From positions 29,769,776 to 29,833,775 of the forward strand of contig JAMXIF010001253.1 in assembly GCA_028583685.1 (NCBI GenBank): a stretch of DNA of 64,000 bases, written 5' to 3'. Position 1 is the stretch's first letter. Each line of letters opens with the position of its first letter. This document shows, piece by piece, positions 24,380 to 36,329 of the stretch. The position numbers and the translations under genes are program-made. Below the pieces are notes generated by a model. The model was not told where the DNA came from. It searched no databases and saw only the letters and a list, made by a program, of their open reading frames with translations. This DNA is from Petaurus breviceps papuanus (taxonomy: Eukaryota; Chordata; Mammalia; Diprotodontia; Petauridae).

Positions 24380-25395
24380 CCATAATGTAGTGCACAAATA
24401 TTATGCGATGTAAAGAAAATTAAAAGTAAAATTCCCAGTGAAAAAGAAAATTCTGTGGATATCACAAAGATCATAGAATAATAGAAAGAGATTCCAGCAT
24501 CATATAAAAGAGAAATACAACTTCTAAAAGAAGACATTATTATGGAAATTGGTTAAGAAAGTAGAGCTCTCCAAATGTAATTAACCAAGACAGATTAATA
24601 GAGTATAGAATTTAGAGAAAATATCTGAGATGAAAATCCCCCCAAATCAGTAGAGATACTGAAAAAGCAAATGAAAAGATTTAGAATTCAAAAATATAGA
24701 AGAAAACTTGGCAGAAGAGAATAAAAATACATTAATTTTGAAAGACCACATGAATTCTATATAAGCCAAAGAGATTAGCCTTGAAGATATAATGTGCAGA
24801 GATAATAAGATCATGGGTCTCCCAGAAGAACATAATAATTTTTTAAAAATATATAAATATAAAACACTTTATATTTATATATTTTATATTTTATTAGAGT
24901 ATTTTTAAAATACTCTAAGAAATAATATGAGAAAAAATTCAGAACCTTTAAATTTATACAACAAAGTACAGATCAAAATCAGGGATCACCTCCAAAGAAG
25001 AATTTGAACATGAAACTCCTCTGTAGGATTAACATCCATAGCCCTGCCCCCATTTCTTCATCTATGAAAGAATGTCAGTTGCAATAACTCAGGATTGCTC
25101 TATAACCACAATAAATCAGAGAAAAGAATGGAATATTATAACCAATGCCAAAAGATACAGATATATAGATATAGATACACACATACACAAATGTATGTAT
25201 GTATTACTGCTGAAAAACTGGGCCTAATCATCAATAAAAATATAGAAAGTCCTTCAACCAAAAAGATGCATTTGAGGTACTATAGAAAAAGAATTGAAAA
25301 GAACATTCAATTTACAATGACTCTAAATAAGATAAAAACTAAAAAGGTGAGTATATCTATTTTTGAAAAGACTAAGCAGTGAAATTAATTCCCTC
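24380..25395 (+). mobile_element. Possible old L1 fragments
   Basis: Very A-rich with scattered L1-like phrases ('tgggtctcccagaagaacat', 'agagataataagatcatggg') that resemble L1 ORF1. Divergence is too great for a firm call. An AT-rich palindromic stretch lies near 24840-24915. Confidence 0.35.
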
Positions 25396-25635
25396 ATGTT
25401 TATAGGCTATTGTTTAAAAAAAAGATTGATTATTAAAAGAAAAACAAAGAGGAATCATAATAGGCCAAAAAGCAACTAAGGAATTAAAAATTTAAGGGGG
25501 AGTTAATATTATTTAGACTAACTCCCATACTTCCTAGAAATTATTCAACAACTTATGTAGGGAGGATAACACATTGAAAGCTTACTTGGGGAGGAGACTC
25601 CCAACCTACCTTATAGATAAACAGAGAAGGGGTCT

Positions 25636-25787
25636 TTTTGTTTGTTTTTTGGAGGGGCAGTTGGGGTTAAGTGACTTGCCCGAGGTCACACGGCTAGTAA
25701 GTGTGTGAAGTGTCTGAGGCTGGATTTGAACTCAGGTCCTTCTGACTCCAGGACCAGTGCTCTATTAACTGTGCCACCTAGCTGCCC
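25636..25787 (-). mobile_element. Marsupial tRNA-like SINE, antisense, with TSDs
   Basis: Reversed body: 'ggggttaagtgacttgcccg', 'tcacacggctagtaagtgtg' and 'gtgccacctagctgccc' at the head end. The flanks share GAGAAGGGGTCTTTT (from about 25625) and GAGAAGGGATCTTTT (from about 25789), consistent with a target-site duplication. Confidence 0.85.
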
Positions 25788-26239
25788 TGAGAAGGGATCT
25801 TTTAATCTTTCAATAAAATGGAAGAGTAAAAAAAGTGGGAGAGTAAAATGAAAAGAGTGAATAGGAAGAACTAGGATGGGGAAAATGACAAGTCTTAGTC
25901 TCAAAGGAAAAATTAAAGGGTGTCATTAAATACCCTTTCTTTCTTTCTTCCTTTGTCTTTACATCATCTCTTATCTTCTTCTACAGAAGTTGCCCCTTCA
26001 ATTTTCCTCTGTCTTTTCCTAATTTTCAACCTCTCTTTATCCACTAGCTTCTTCCTTCTTTCCTTTAAATATGTCCACATTTTCTCTGTCCCAAAAAGTA
26101 TTCACATGGTCCTACTCTTCCCTCAAGTTGTAGTTATATCTTTTTTTCTTTCCTTTAACAGCTAAATTCCTGTTTTTAAAAAGCTGCCTATGCAGGGGGT
26201 GGGGGGGGGATGAGGGTTAGAGGTGGGGAGAGGGGGGGG

Positions 26240-26318
26240 GGCGCAGCTAGGAGGTGCAGTGAATAGAGCACCAGCCCCGGAATCAGGAGGACCCGAGTTG
26301 AAATCTGGCCTTAGACAC

Positions 26319-26373
<55 letters not shown>

Positions 26374-26383
26374 NNNNNNNNNN

Positions 26384-26433
<50 letters not shown>

Positions 26434-26480
26434 CCGTGTGACCTTGTCACAACCCCAATTGCCTTCCCAAAAGCTAAATA
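26240..26480 (+). mobile_element. Marsupial tRNA-like SINE with internal CA expansion
   Basis: Head 'cgcagctaggaggtgcagtg', then 'ggaatcaggaggacccgagt'. The family's A/C-rich segment (compare 'acttaacacaaaaactagcc' at 54.48 kb) has expanded into a long CA run, followed by 'tagccgtgtgaccttgtcac' and an A-rich tail. Possible TSDs of the type TAAAAAGCTG lie near 26175 and 26487. Confidence 0.8.
26320..26430. repeat. (CA)n microsatellite with a 10-N assembly gap
   Basis: A CA run broken by exactly ten Ns (26374-26383). The true length is unknown because ten Ns looks like a placeholder. Confidence 0.97.
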
Positions 26481-26499
26481 AATAAATAAAAAGCTGTCT

Positions 26500-27418
26500 C
26501 TATTCATTGCCTCCACTTTCTCACCTCCTACTCATTCCTCAAGGCCTTAAAATCTGCCTCTCATCCCCATCATTTGATCAAAATTGTCCTCTCCAAAATC
26601 ACCAGTCATTTTATTGCTAAATCTAATGACCTTTCCTTGGGTCTCGCCCAACTTGGCCTCTCTTTGGCATTTGACACTGTTGTCCATTCTCTCTTTATGT
26701 GTATTCTATCCTCCTTGGACTTTTGTGACATTACTTTGTTGTGTTTCTCTCCTATCTGTCTGATCAATTCTCAGTTTCTTCTGGAGAATAATTATTCATA
26801 TTACCACCCCTTTGCTTAGCCTCTCCTTCCCCTCGATATGTGTGAGTGTACACAAGGTTCTGTACTGGGTCCTTTCCTTTTCTCTCACTACAATATCTCT
26901 CAGTGATCACATAAAGTCTCGGCATTCAACTCTCATCCCTATGCAACTAATTCCCCAAACCACAGATCCAGTGATCATCTCTCTCTTGGGTTCCAGTCCC
27001 ACATGAATGGCCTGCTGGTCATCTTCACTTGATTATCCTTAGCCATCTCAAGCACAACACGATTTAAGCAGAACTCATCTTTCCCCATAAACTCACTTCT
27101 CCTCTTAACTTTCTGAATTGTCACAGTTGCCACCATTCTTTCAGTTATCTAGGCTTAAAACCCTGAAGCCATCCTCAATTTTTCATTCTTCCTTATCCAG
27201 TTAGCTTCCAAGTTTTGATAATTGTAGTTCCTCAGCATTTTTCACATTCACCACCTTCTCTCTACTCACATCATAATCAACATAGTTGAGGCCTTCATCA
27301 CTTTTCATTTGGATAACTTCAGTAGCCTCTTAATTGATCTCATCTCTGCAATTCAGATGGCTGCCAATTTGATATTCCTAATGCACAAGTCTAATCATGT
27401 CATTCCCTAGTTCAAGAA
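26500..27418 (+). mobile_element. L2 ORF2 relic
   Basis: 'ttggcatttgacactgttgt' (the reverse-transcriptase region encoding FDTV), 'gttctgtactgggtcctttc', 'gtgatcacataaagtctcgg' and 'gaagccatcctcaatttttc' follow the order of L2 ORF2. Frames are broken throughout, so it is a dead, old LINE. Confidence 0.8.
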
Positions 27419-27419
27419 G

Positions 27420-27500
27420 TTTTTTTTTCTTTTATTTTGGAGGCAATCAGAGTTAAGCGATTTGCTCAGGGTCACACAGCTAGTAAGTCTGTCAGGCTGG
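27420..27500 (-). repeat. SINE fragment, antisense
   Basis: 'ttttggaggcaatcagagtt' then 'gctcagggtcacacagctag' is the reversed head-to-core of a tRNA-like SINE, truncated. Confidence 0.7.
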
Positions 27501-27514
27501 AGAAGTTATTTTTT

Positions 27515-28960
27515 TGTATAAAATTTTTTGTTGATATCTTTTGTCTTTACATGACTTTAATTTCCAAATACATCTCCCTGACCCTTCCAGCAAATGAACC
27601 CATATAATGAAGAAAGTTAAAAAGAAAAAAGCAGTTCAGCAAAATTAACTAATGCATCCGCTGAACCTGATGTCTTAGGGAATGTTCCACAACCACAGTC
27701 CCTCACCTCTAGGAGGTACATCTTCTTATTTCTTCTTAAAGCTAAATTTGGTCAAAATTGGTACAAAGCATTTTGTTGGGTTTTATTGTTGTTATTTTAG
27801 TTTACATGTACGTAATAATTGAGTATACAATTTTCCTAGTTGTACTTACTTTATTTTGCATCAGTTCATATAGATCTTCTTTGTATTTTTCATGGTCATC
27901 ATTTTTTTATGAAGTAGTAACATTCCATTACATTCAAACACTACAATTTGTTTAGTCATTCCCCAAATCAATAGCCATCTATTTTGTTTTTATCTTTTTG
28001 CTATCACAAAAAGTTTCACTATGAATTTTGTGGTGTATATGGAGCCTTTCTTCCTATCTTTTACCTTCTTGGAGTATATGCCTAATAGCAGTAGGATCTC
28101 AAGGGTATAGGCATACTTTCTTAGTCTAATTCCAAATTGAGAACCAATTCACAGATCTACCAATAGCATATTTGAGTGCCTGTCTCTCCATAGCTTCTCT
28201 ATCATTGAGGATTCTCTATTTTTGCTCTCTTTTCTAATTTGTTTGATGTGAAATGAAGCTTGTGTTAACTTGTTTTCTCTTAGTAATGACAAGCAGCAAT
28301 TCTATAAGGTTGTTCATAGTTTGAAGTTCTTTATTTGAGAAATGTTTGTTCTTATCTTTTTGCTCTTTGGGGAATAGCTCTTGATCTTAGATACTTGTAT
28401 GAGTTCTCTATGTATCTTGGATAACAAGCCCTTATCAAAGATATTTGATGCAAAGATTTTATTCCCAATTGATAGCTTTCCTCCCTATCTTGGCCAATTT
28501 TGTTTTATGTTTCTTGTTTGTTTTGTTTGGGATAGGGATACAAAACCTTTTCAATTTCATGTAATCAGAAATATATGTTTTATCTTTTGTGATTGCCTAT
28601 ATCTTTTCTTTGGTTAAGAACTCTCCCCGTAGACTTTTCATAACCACAGGGCTGTGAAAAGGTAGCTGCCTTTGCTCCTTTCTAATTTTTCATTTTGTGA
28701 CTTTTAATATCTATTTCTATATTATTGTCATGAATGGCATAAGATATTTTTCTAAACCTAAATTCTAAGAAACTTAAGTTTTCCCAGTAATTCTTTATGA
28801 AGAGGAAGTTCTTCTCCAAATAATTTGTGTCCCCTTTTATCAAACACTGGATTACTGAGTTAAATGATTCCTGATTCTTCCTTATCTACTTTTCTATTTT
28901 TTAACCAGTACTAGATAGTTTTGAGACATTTTATATATAGATGCCTGTCAACTTATGTAA
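27515..28960 (-). mobile_element. L1 3' part, minus strand
   Basis: Read on the plus strand, it gives the reversed L1 ORF2 C-terminus: 'cattccattacattcaaaca', 'ttggagtatatgcctaatag', 'taccaatagcatatttgagt' and 'ttttcaatttcatgtaatca'. It begins with the 3' UTR at about 27515. Old and multiply broken. Confidence 0.75.
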
Positions 28961-29240
28961 TCATGAAAACACCAAAAGTTAAAATTATAAAGCACTACAA
29001 CAGTGAACAAGGTGAGTTTTTGTTCTTGTTGTTGCTTTTTAACAAGTGAGGAGGATTGGTCCCAGTAAACAAAGGAGAAACTACTTACTCATCTCTCTAT
29101 TGCAGGCAATATTAAGATAAATTAAAAAGAGGGCTCAAAGAAATCTCAGATTTGGGACTTTTATGGTATAAGAAAAAAGTCACTATTTGTTGACATGATT
29201 GAGAAATAAGATCTCATCTTTTTTCTTTGGCTTTTTGCAG
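28961..29240. other. Unassigned DNA
   Basis: No recognised repeat. A GTGAGT site at about 29011 lacks a convincing upstream acceptor. Confidence 0.35.
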
Positions 29241-29244
29241 CTAC

Positions 29245-29670
29245 TTCCCAACATACATCCTTTGGCCTACTCCAATGGTCCCCTATTGACACACACTCTC
29301 ATGTCTTTGCTCGTATAGTCTCGCCCAACCTTCACGGTAGTCACTCCTACCCAGAATGCTTTCCCTCCATTGCTTTTGTCTAGAAAAATTTCACCCATCC
29401 TTAAGGCCCAAATAAAATCTCATTCCCTCCTGAAAACTTGAACTACAACTGTCCTTTAGATGAACTTTTAGAGCATGAATCATCTGTACCACACAATTTA
29501 GCACTTAAGCATACACTGGCTCAAACTGTTTTCTACTTGTTCTCTTCCATGTAGGTTAGTCTTGTCCTTTTAATTAAAGTGTCTTATGAGTTCTGAATCT
29601 CCTCTGCCCCCTATAGCACCTCATAAAGTGTAGGACACATGGACAGATTCAGTAAATATTGATAGGTTCA
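29245..29670 (+). repeat. L2-like 3' UTR
   Basis: 'acccagaatgctttccctcc', 'taaggcccaaataaaatctc' and 'cctcataaagtgtaggacac' follow L2 3' UTR order with high divergence. Confidence 0.6.
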
Positions 29671-29904
29671 TTATACAGAAACCCAAAGTAGTATCTCCCA
29701 GGGAAAAGTCTTAGATGAGATAATTCAGAGACATGATAGCTCCTGTAAAAGTTGAATCAAAATAATCATAAATAACTACAAAAGCCCAAGATGTGAAAAA
29801 CACATGGATAACATTCTGATCTCTTACATATGGGTCCTAGATACCTTAGCACCAAAGCCTTCGTAGTGACGGTAAGGGACAAAAAGGGTTCTCAACTCAA
29901 TTTA

Positions 29905-30085
29905 AGCACATATTTATTGTCTACTATATGCAAGGCATTGGGCTACTGGGTGGAGAACCTGTGACCTTGAAGCTACATGTGGCTTTGAACCCACAGGTTC
30001 CCCACTCCTGGAAATAGACCTTGAGGATACAAAGGCAAAAAATGAAAGAAACAATTACTGTCTTCAAGGAGCTTACATTCTACTG
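29905..30085 (+). repeat. L3/CR1-like fragment split by a small insertion
   Basis: 'cacatatttattgtctacta' and 'caaggcattgggcta' on the left, and 'gaggatacaaaggcaaaaaa' and 'caaggagcttacattctact' on the right. The 67 bp between them is a foreign inverted-repeat insert. Confidence 0.7.
29943..30009. mobile_element. Miniature inverted-repeat (hAT-like) DNA transposon
   Basis: The left end GGTGGAGAACCTGTG pairs with the right end CACAGGTTCCCCACT (reverse complement AGTGGGGAACCTGTG). It interrupts an L3-like copy cleanly. The ends resemble the 'caggggtggggaacctg' termini of a mammalian non-autonomous hAT, a family call made from memory. Confidence 0.65.
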
Positions 30086-30129
30086 GGGAATGATGGGATG
30101 TGATAGGACAGGACTTGTGATTTCATTGG

Positions 30130-30365
30130 TATAAGGAATTAAGTGGTACAGTGAATAGAATGTTGGTCAGAGCTGTGGACTTAAGAGTCAGGAAGACCTG
30201 AGTTTGAATCTGACCTCAGATACTAGTGGTATAACCTTGGGAAAGTTACTTAACCTCTTCTTGTCTCAGCTCCCTCTTCTGGGGAAGGGGGGTAATAATA
30301 GCTCCTGCCTCACAGGAATCAAATGAAAAAAGCACACATATAAACAAATGCTAGCTAATAGAGGG
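30130..30365 (+). repeat. MIR-type SINE, sense
   Basis: 'ttaagtggtacagtgaatag', 'aggaagacctgagtttgaat', 'cttgggaaagttacttaacc' and 'aaacaaatgctagctaatag'. Confidence 0.85.
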
Positions 30366-30429
30366 AACTCCCAATGAGTAAACTCCTTACAATAAGGGAG
30401 AAGAGGTGGCCATCAGGAAGGGGAGGAAT

Positions 30430-30525
30430 AAACATTTATATAATGCCTACTATGTGCCAGGCACTGTGCTAAGCAGTTTCTATATTATTACACTATGATA
30501 AAGATAAACAGCCCAACATAGTCTA
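30430..30525. repeat. MIR3/L3-like fragment
   Basis: 'aacatttatataatgcctac' then 'tatgtgccaggcactgtgct', a common mammalian dispersed-repeat start. Confidence 0.65.
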
Positions 30526-30559
30526 GAGATTGGATGACTTTCCCTTCTGATGGATGTTA

Positions 30560-32035
30560 TATAGAAGAGCCCTACTTCTAAGGCAAACTTCAAGAATTTT
30601 TTAAAATGAGAGTCACAGAACTACCTAGTCAATGTCTGAGCTTCACTAGGGAAATGGACATTTCTTTATAGTCACTACTCTAGTCAATAAATAACAAAAT
30701 ATTGGAAAGAGACTAGCACCTCTAGCCATTTGTGCTGCCCCACCAGATGTAAGGAATTCCCACAGCCATTCCTAATCAAAGGTCCCATCTGTGTCTTATT
30801 GCAGGATTTATTTCAGAGTAGGCTCCACCCCCAAGGCAACACACTAATAAAGTGAATTTCAGTGAAATGCTTTATATTATGTGAAGCCATATATCTGGCC
30901 TCAGCGTCCACTCTTCTTCAATAGCCCTGAAAAATCCATTTAGGAAGGTGTTAAAGAATAAATCATGTTACCAGATGGTCAATAATTTTTTTTTTCAAAT
31001 TTGGGGTTTATGGAAGGAGGGTCACAGGAGAAGAGAATTTAGGCTCCAAAAAAATATATGATGGCATTAAATTAACTACAAGCCCTTGTTATGGTGACAA
31101 AGGCTCATATTTATCCAGCCCCATACAGGGTGCAATTCAGTAGACAGTGGAGGCTATTGGAGATAGCAAAGCCATACCTTCACATCTGTTTTCCCTATTT
31201 TGCCAAGAAGCACTCATTTTTCTTCTTTTTAATAATTTGACCTGTTTTACTTTCTGGCAGAGGACCCTGGAAAGCTGAGCACTGCCTTTTCTGGGCCCTT
31301 TCCAACTCAAGGAGACAGAGGGAAGCAAGAGGAGGAGGAAGAGAGGGTGGAAGAAAAAGGCAGGAGAGGAGAGAAAGAGAAAGAAGAAGGAATAGAGAAA
31401 GCAAGAGTGAGCTGAATATGTCTACTTGCTTAGCTGAATAACTAGGCAAGTTTGTTTGTGTTTATCCTACGTAACCCAAATCAAATAGGATTTATTCAAG
31501 GTCATCCAGTTAGAAAGTGTCCCAGAAACTGTAATCAGGGTAGCCTAGCTGCTCCAGCAAATTTCTATGGTTGTTTATACAGCTCTCTAAATGTGCACAG
31601 GGCTGCAGAAATGACTAAATATTAGTGTTTTGCATAGACTGTCGCACATGCTAACATTCAGGAAATATGGGAGACTGTTAAAAGATTTCCACTGGCAACT
31701 TATTTTTAAGAAATGGAAAACATGCTAGTCCAGGTCCCATGGATTTTCTTTGCCATTTTCTTTTGTCTTGTTTTATCAGAATCCATTTCTTCTGCTTCTC
31801 CTTCCTTGGTTTTGTTACCCAATGCTATAACCAGTTTCTCTTCTGTTCCATATAGCCCAAGGCAGAGAGAATATTATTCTTTCTAGGATATTTCCAATAG
31901 TACTCTCTGTTTTAGGGCAGGAAGCAGGGCTGGATCTCAAAATCAGAGACAGTGGTTCATGTGCTTCTGGATAAGCCCATCTATCCCCATGTACTCTCAT
32001 CTACCTTGAGAAAGGACATCAGGTTCTGATACCTT
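30560..32035. other. Unassigned DNA with GA-rich run
   Basis: A purine-rich run lies at about 31318-31405. Several MIR-like scraps are too short to call. ORFs of 60-84 codons on the minus strand have no splice support. Confidence 0.4.
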
Positions 32036-32039
32036 ATCT

Positions 32040-32395
32040 TAAACTTCAGAATCTTCCTATGACAATTCAAATGGAAGTGGCTCAATTTTCTGGCATGGTG
32101 CTAGTAGACTGTCCAGACACTGGAACAGGAGCTGCCTAGCATGGTGTGCCTGCATCAGAGAAGGTGCTATGCGCCTTGAACAAAGCAGAATCTCAGAAGC
32201 ACAAAGGAAATGTGAGACGTGCAAATCTAGGGACAGCTCCATCCTAAATGCTCAAACAGACTATTTGTGCCCAACCTGTAGGAGAGCCTTCTGAGCTCAT
32301 ATAGGGCTGATCATCCACAGTTGAACACACTGCACCTTGACCTCAACATTGTGATTCATTGGCCATCTTGGAGCACGAAGGACAAACAACAAGTC
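32040..32395 (+). mobile_element. LINE 3' end with degenerate zinc-finger C-terminus
   Basis: In one frame at about 32260-32335 the translation reads YLCPTCRRAF, stop, AHIGLIIHS, stop, TH. This is the C..C....H....H finger found at the C-terminus of some non-LTR retrotransposons. The end 'ttggccatcttggagcacga' then 'aggacaaacaacaa' is the tail. Two stops inside the finger show it is dead. The clade (RTE-like or other) is uncertain. Confidence 0.55.
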
Positions 32396-32679
32396 TCATC
32401 TACCTACTGCTGAACTTTTATAATTTCCCCCCAAAGGTGATGGTTTCCAATCAGATTCCAAATTGTGGACAGCCACAAATATGGATAAAATGTTCTTTTG
32501 TTAATGATCACTGGTACTGAAGAAAATAATGATCACTGGTACGTAAGAAGATCCAGAGTGCAGAAATTCCAAAACAGCAAAATGCAGAGCTGGGAAAACA
32601 TAGCAGGGGTCTTTCTGGCTCCTATTTCAGACATAGTGAAAGTTCCTCAAGGGGACACTAACCACTTTTAAGCTTGAAA

Positions 32680-35330
32680 AGGTACCAGTGTGATCCAAGC
32701 ATTCTGAAGAGCAATTTGGAACTGTGCCCAAAGAGCAATCAAACATTACATACCCTTTGATCCAGCAATACCACTTCTAGGTCTATATCCCAAAGAGATC
32801 ATATTTATAGGAGAGAATTCTGAGAAAGATGGCAGTGGGTCAAAAAATTCCAACCTCTCTAGATTTCCACCACAAACAAGATTAAAAAGCGCCTCGGGTG
32901 GACGTAAAAGGAGTAAAAATAAACAAGAGTTGGAGCAGAACTGTGGTCCTCCAGAGACAATTGCAGAAGATCTGAAGAAAAATCCGGGGACCAAGGTTTG
33001 GTCCCTATGAAGAGTAAACACCTTCAGGCTAGTTCCATTGAAACAGCAAGCCCTGGGGCTAGCTGGGTTAGGAGATAACCTCAGCCCCAGCCACAGGAAC
33101 TTTCACTTCCTGGGCAGTTTCAGGATCAAGAAGAGAAAACATAAGAATAACCAGACTACCTGAATGCTACAATTAAAAAAAAAAAGAATCTTGATACAAT
33201 TATACAAGAAATAAAGAAAATTGTTCTGAAGCATTAGAACAAGAAAGGAAAATAGAAATAGAAAAAACTCACCAATCACCACCTAAAAGAGATTCTACCA
33301 GGAAAACGCATAGGAATATCATAGTCAAATTCCAAACCCCCCAAGTCAAGGATAATATATTAAGAGCAACAAGAAAAAGCCATTTAAATATGGCAGTGCC
33401 ACAATTAGAATCACACAAAACCCAGCAGCAGCAACACTGAAAGACTGCAGGTCTTGGAACACTATATATTAAAGAGCAAAAAAACAAGGTTGCACCCAAA
33501 AATATTCTACCCAGCAAAGGTAAGTAACATTGAAAACATGAACAAAGGACATTTCATGAATTATCAGACTTTCAGGATTTTGTTTTAAAACACTGAACTT
33601 AATAGAAGATTTGACACATAAGATACAAGAGAAATATAAGGTATATCTCAAAGACTAACTACGAGTGAATCAATAAGGACAGACTACTTACCTTTCATAT
33701 GAGGATATGTAAAACATGTATCTAAGATTGTTATTAGTAACTGGGTAGTTCATAAGAAAGATTGAAGTAGACCTGACTATAATATGAGGATAAGGGAGGG
33801 ATCCTGGGGGGTGGAGGGGTAAGTTAAGTAATCAGAGGGCAAGGTAGCAGATAGAAATAGTAGAGGAGTGAAGAGGGATAGAAAATAAGAGATATACACA
33901 AACATAAAATAAAGATCAGGAGTAGAATTTATTATGGGAGGGAAGCAGGGGTAGTAATCAAGATCTCACACAAAGCTAAAGCTAAAATAGATCTAATCAG
34001 AAGAGAAAAATAGGGAAATTATACTATATGTCAGTCATATTGATCAATACTATTTTAAACTATTTAAAATAACTAGAAAGTACAAGTTTGGAATATTGCT
34101 GTGGTGTAGGAAATGATGAGTTGCTGGATTTAGAAAAATAAGGAAAGACTCGGATTTATGAAGGAAGAGGTTATCCACCCTCAGAGAAACAGAGGACAAA
34201 TAAGTATGGTCTTACATAGATGCATATGAATGTATATGTCTATATGTGATTATAGATATCTAAGTATATGTGTGTGTAAGTGTACTTATGTATGTGTATA
34301 TGCAGGTATATATCTTTGTGTGTATGCATGTATATTTATAAGTGTATATATATATAATGTATGTATATGTTTATATATATTTATATGTGTATAAGATATC
34401 TGAGCTTAATTGTACCTTCTTGGGGGAGGGAAAGAGGGAAAAGGGGGAAATGTAACAAAGTAAAAAGTGTACAGCAGAAAACAAAAGAAAACCTGCAAGG
34501 AAGCAAAGAAAAGATGGACAGCTCTGAATACAATGTGTAGTATTTAATAATATAGGCTTTCTTGAAATGGAAATTTATTGCTATATATTTTGAATCCTCT
34601 TACATTCTGTTGTGCACATGGCAATGATTTTTTCTTACTTTGTATTTAAATTTTAACAGTTTATAATGTTTCTTTTTTTTCTTATTGTGTATTTAAGTTT
34701 AAAATTAATTAAAAATAAAAACAAATAATATTAAAAACATTTGAAGCAGTTCTTTTGTGATGCCAAAGAATTGGACATTGAGGAGATGCCCATCAATTGG
34801 GGAATGGCTGAACAAATTGTGGTATATGAATGTAATGGAATATTATTTTGCTGTAAGAAATGATGACCAGTTTGATTTCAGAATGGACTTATATGAACTG
34901 TTGCAAAGTAAAGTGAACAGTACCATTGTATTATATTGTACATAATAACAGCAACATTGTATGATTGACTTAGCTCTTTTCAGCAATACAATGATCCAAG
35001 ACAATTCTAAAAGACACATAATGAAAAATTATATCCACATTCAGAGAAAGAATTGATAGAGTCTGAATGCAGATCAAAGCATATTATTTTCACTTTTTGT
35101 GTGTGTTTTTTTCCTTTTGTTCTGTTTCTTCTTTCACAACATGACTAAATATGGAAATATATTTTACATGATTATACATATATAACCTATATAAAACTGC
35201 CTACCATCTTAGGGAGGGAAAAGGAGAAGGAAGAAAGGAAAAAAATTGGAACTCAAAATTTTACTTAAAAAATTATCTTTACATGTAATTGGAAAAAATA
35301 AGATACTATTTTTAAATGTTGATTTTAAAA
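32680..35330 (+). mobile_element. L1 3' part, split by a HAL1-like element
   Basis: Left piece (32680-32810): 'gcattctgaagagcaatttg', 'taccctttgatccagcaata', 'cccaaagagatcatatttat'. Right piece (34745-35330): 'ttggacattgaggagatgcc', 'catcaattggggaatggctg', 'gtatatgaatgtaatggaat', then the L1 3' UTR. The right piece resumes where the left stops, so this is one L1 interrupted by the 1.9-kb element between. ORF2 is broken. Confidence 0.85.
32812..34740 (+). mobile_element. HAL1-like element (ORF1 without reverse transcriptase)
   Basis: It begins 'ggagagaattctgagaaaga' with an L1-type start ('aagatggcagtgggtcaaaa'). ORF1 blocks follow ('gaaaattgttctgaagcatt', 'ctcaccaatcaccacctaaa', 'caccaatcaccacc', 'cccagcaaaggtaagtaaca'). 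A short endonuclease-like piece lies near 33920-34010 ('agtagaatttattatgggag', 'gctaaaatagatctaatcag'). The 3' end, 'aagatggacagctctgaata' to 'ttaaaattaattaaaaataa', differs from the L1 around it. No reverse transcriptase is present, as in half-L1 (HAL1) elements, which need L1 in trans. Degenerate flanking repeats (atatttatag and aacatttgaag) may be TSDs. Confidence 0.7.
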
Positions 35331-35339
35331 AAGAAAAGA

Positions 35340-35439
35340 TACCAGTGTACACTGGGTGAACATCTGTATGAATGACTCCTTATCTTCCCTACCTCTGGAG
35401 GTCAGTTTAGTCCTGATCCAGGACCCAAGAAAAAAGTCC
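35340..35439. other. Unassigned spacer
   Basis: Short unassigned sequence between the L1 end and MIR fragments. Confidence 0.3.
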
Positions 35440-35915
35440 ATAGGAACAAAGATCTAAAACTGGAAGAAATTTCTAATGCCATCAAGTTCAAACCTCTCAT
35501 TCTACAGACAAGGAAACCAAGGCCCAAGGAGGCTAAGTGACTTGCCTGTGGGAGGTGAAGAATGGCCCCAGGAGTGAAAGCTCATTTAGAGGGCTATGGA
35601 CCTTAGGAAACATGAAGTAATGCATATAAAGTAGGTGGCAAATGTTAATGTCATGTATAAAATATCAGTTTTATCATGCTAGGATTATACATTTAAAACT
35701 GGAGAGAACCCCAGAGGCCCAATACTTCCATTTTATTGGTGAGAAAATGGAGGCCCATTAGTTAGGTAATTTGTCTAAGGTTACACAGGTTTAAGTAACA
35801 GAGTTAGGATTAGAGCCTAGGTTCTTTGATTCCAAATCTCTTTCCACTGAGTCACAGAGTTAGAAGGGACCTAAAAGATTATGTAGCCCAACCCCCTCAT
35901 TTTACAGATGTGTCC
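35440..35915 (-). repeat. Three MIR fragments, antisense
   Basis: 35440-35560 ('tacagacaaggaaaccaagg'), 35675-35855 ('taaggttacacaggtttaag', 'attagagcctaggttctttg') and 35856-35915 ('gttagaagggacctaaaaga'). They are separate copies. Confidence 0.75.
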
Positions 35916-36329
35916 ATATCACTTCAAACAGAAAAGATCCATTAATCCCTGAATGAACCATTCCCTGCACTGTAGTTCCCATGGGAGCAGTATAGGTCTC
36001 TTAGCCTGGAGATACTCTGTTACTAAGGTTGGTGCTTGCTTAACACAATGCATATAAAGTTAAGCACCATTCCATCTTGACTTCCTCTTCTCTTCTTCCA
36101 TTTTTCCCCCTTCAACATCTGGCAACTTCATTCTGCCCCCTCACTACACAGAGGTTCCTCCCCCTCCAGAACCCCAAACTCTACCCAAAATTATCTTCCC
36201 CAGTATCATTCTATGATACAGCCCTTTTCCTCTGTAATATCTAACTGTGCCAGTCTCTTATAAAAGAAGAGCTAATTTGATAAATTAACCAGTTCTTATG
36301 TGATAATAATCTCATTTTGCCTTCTTAGC

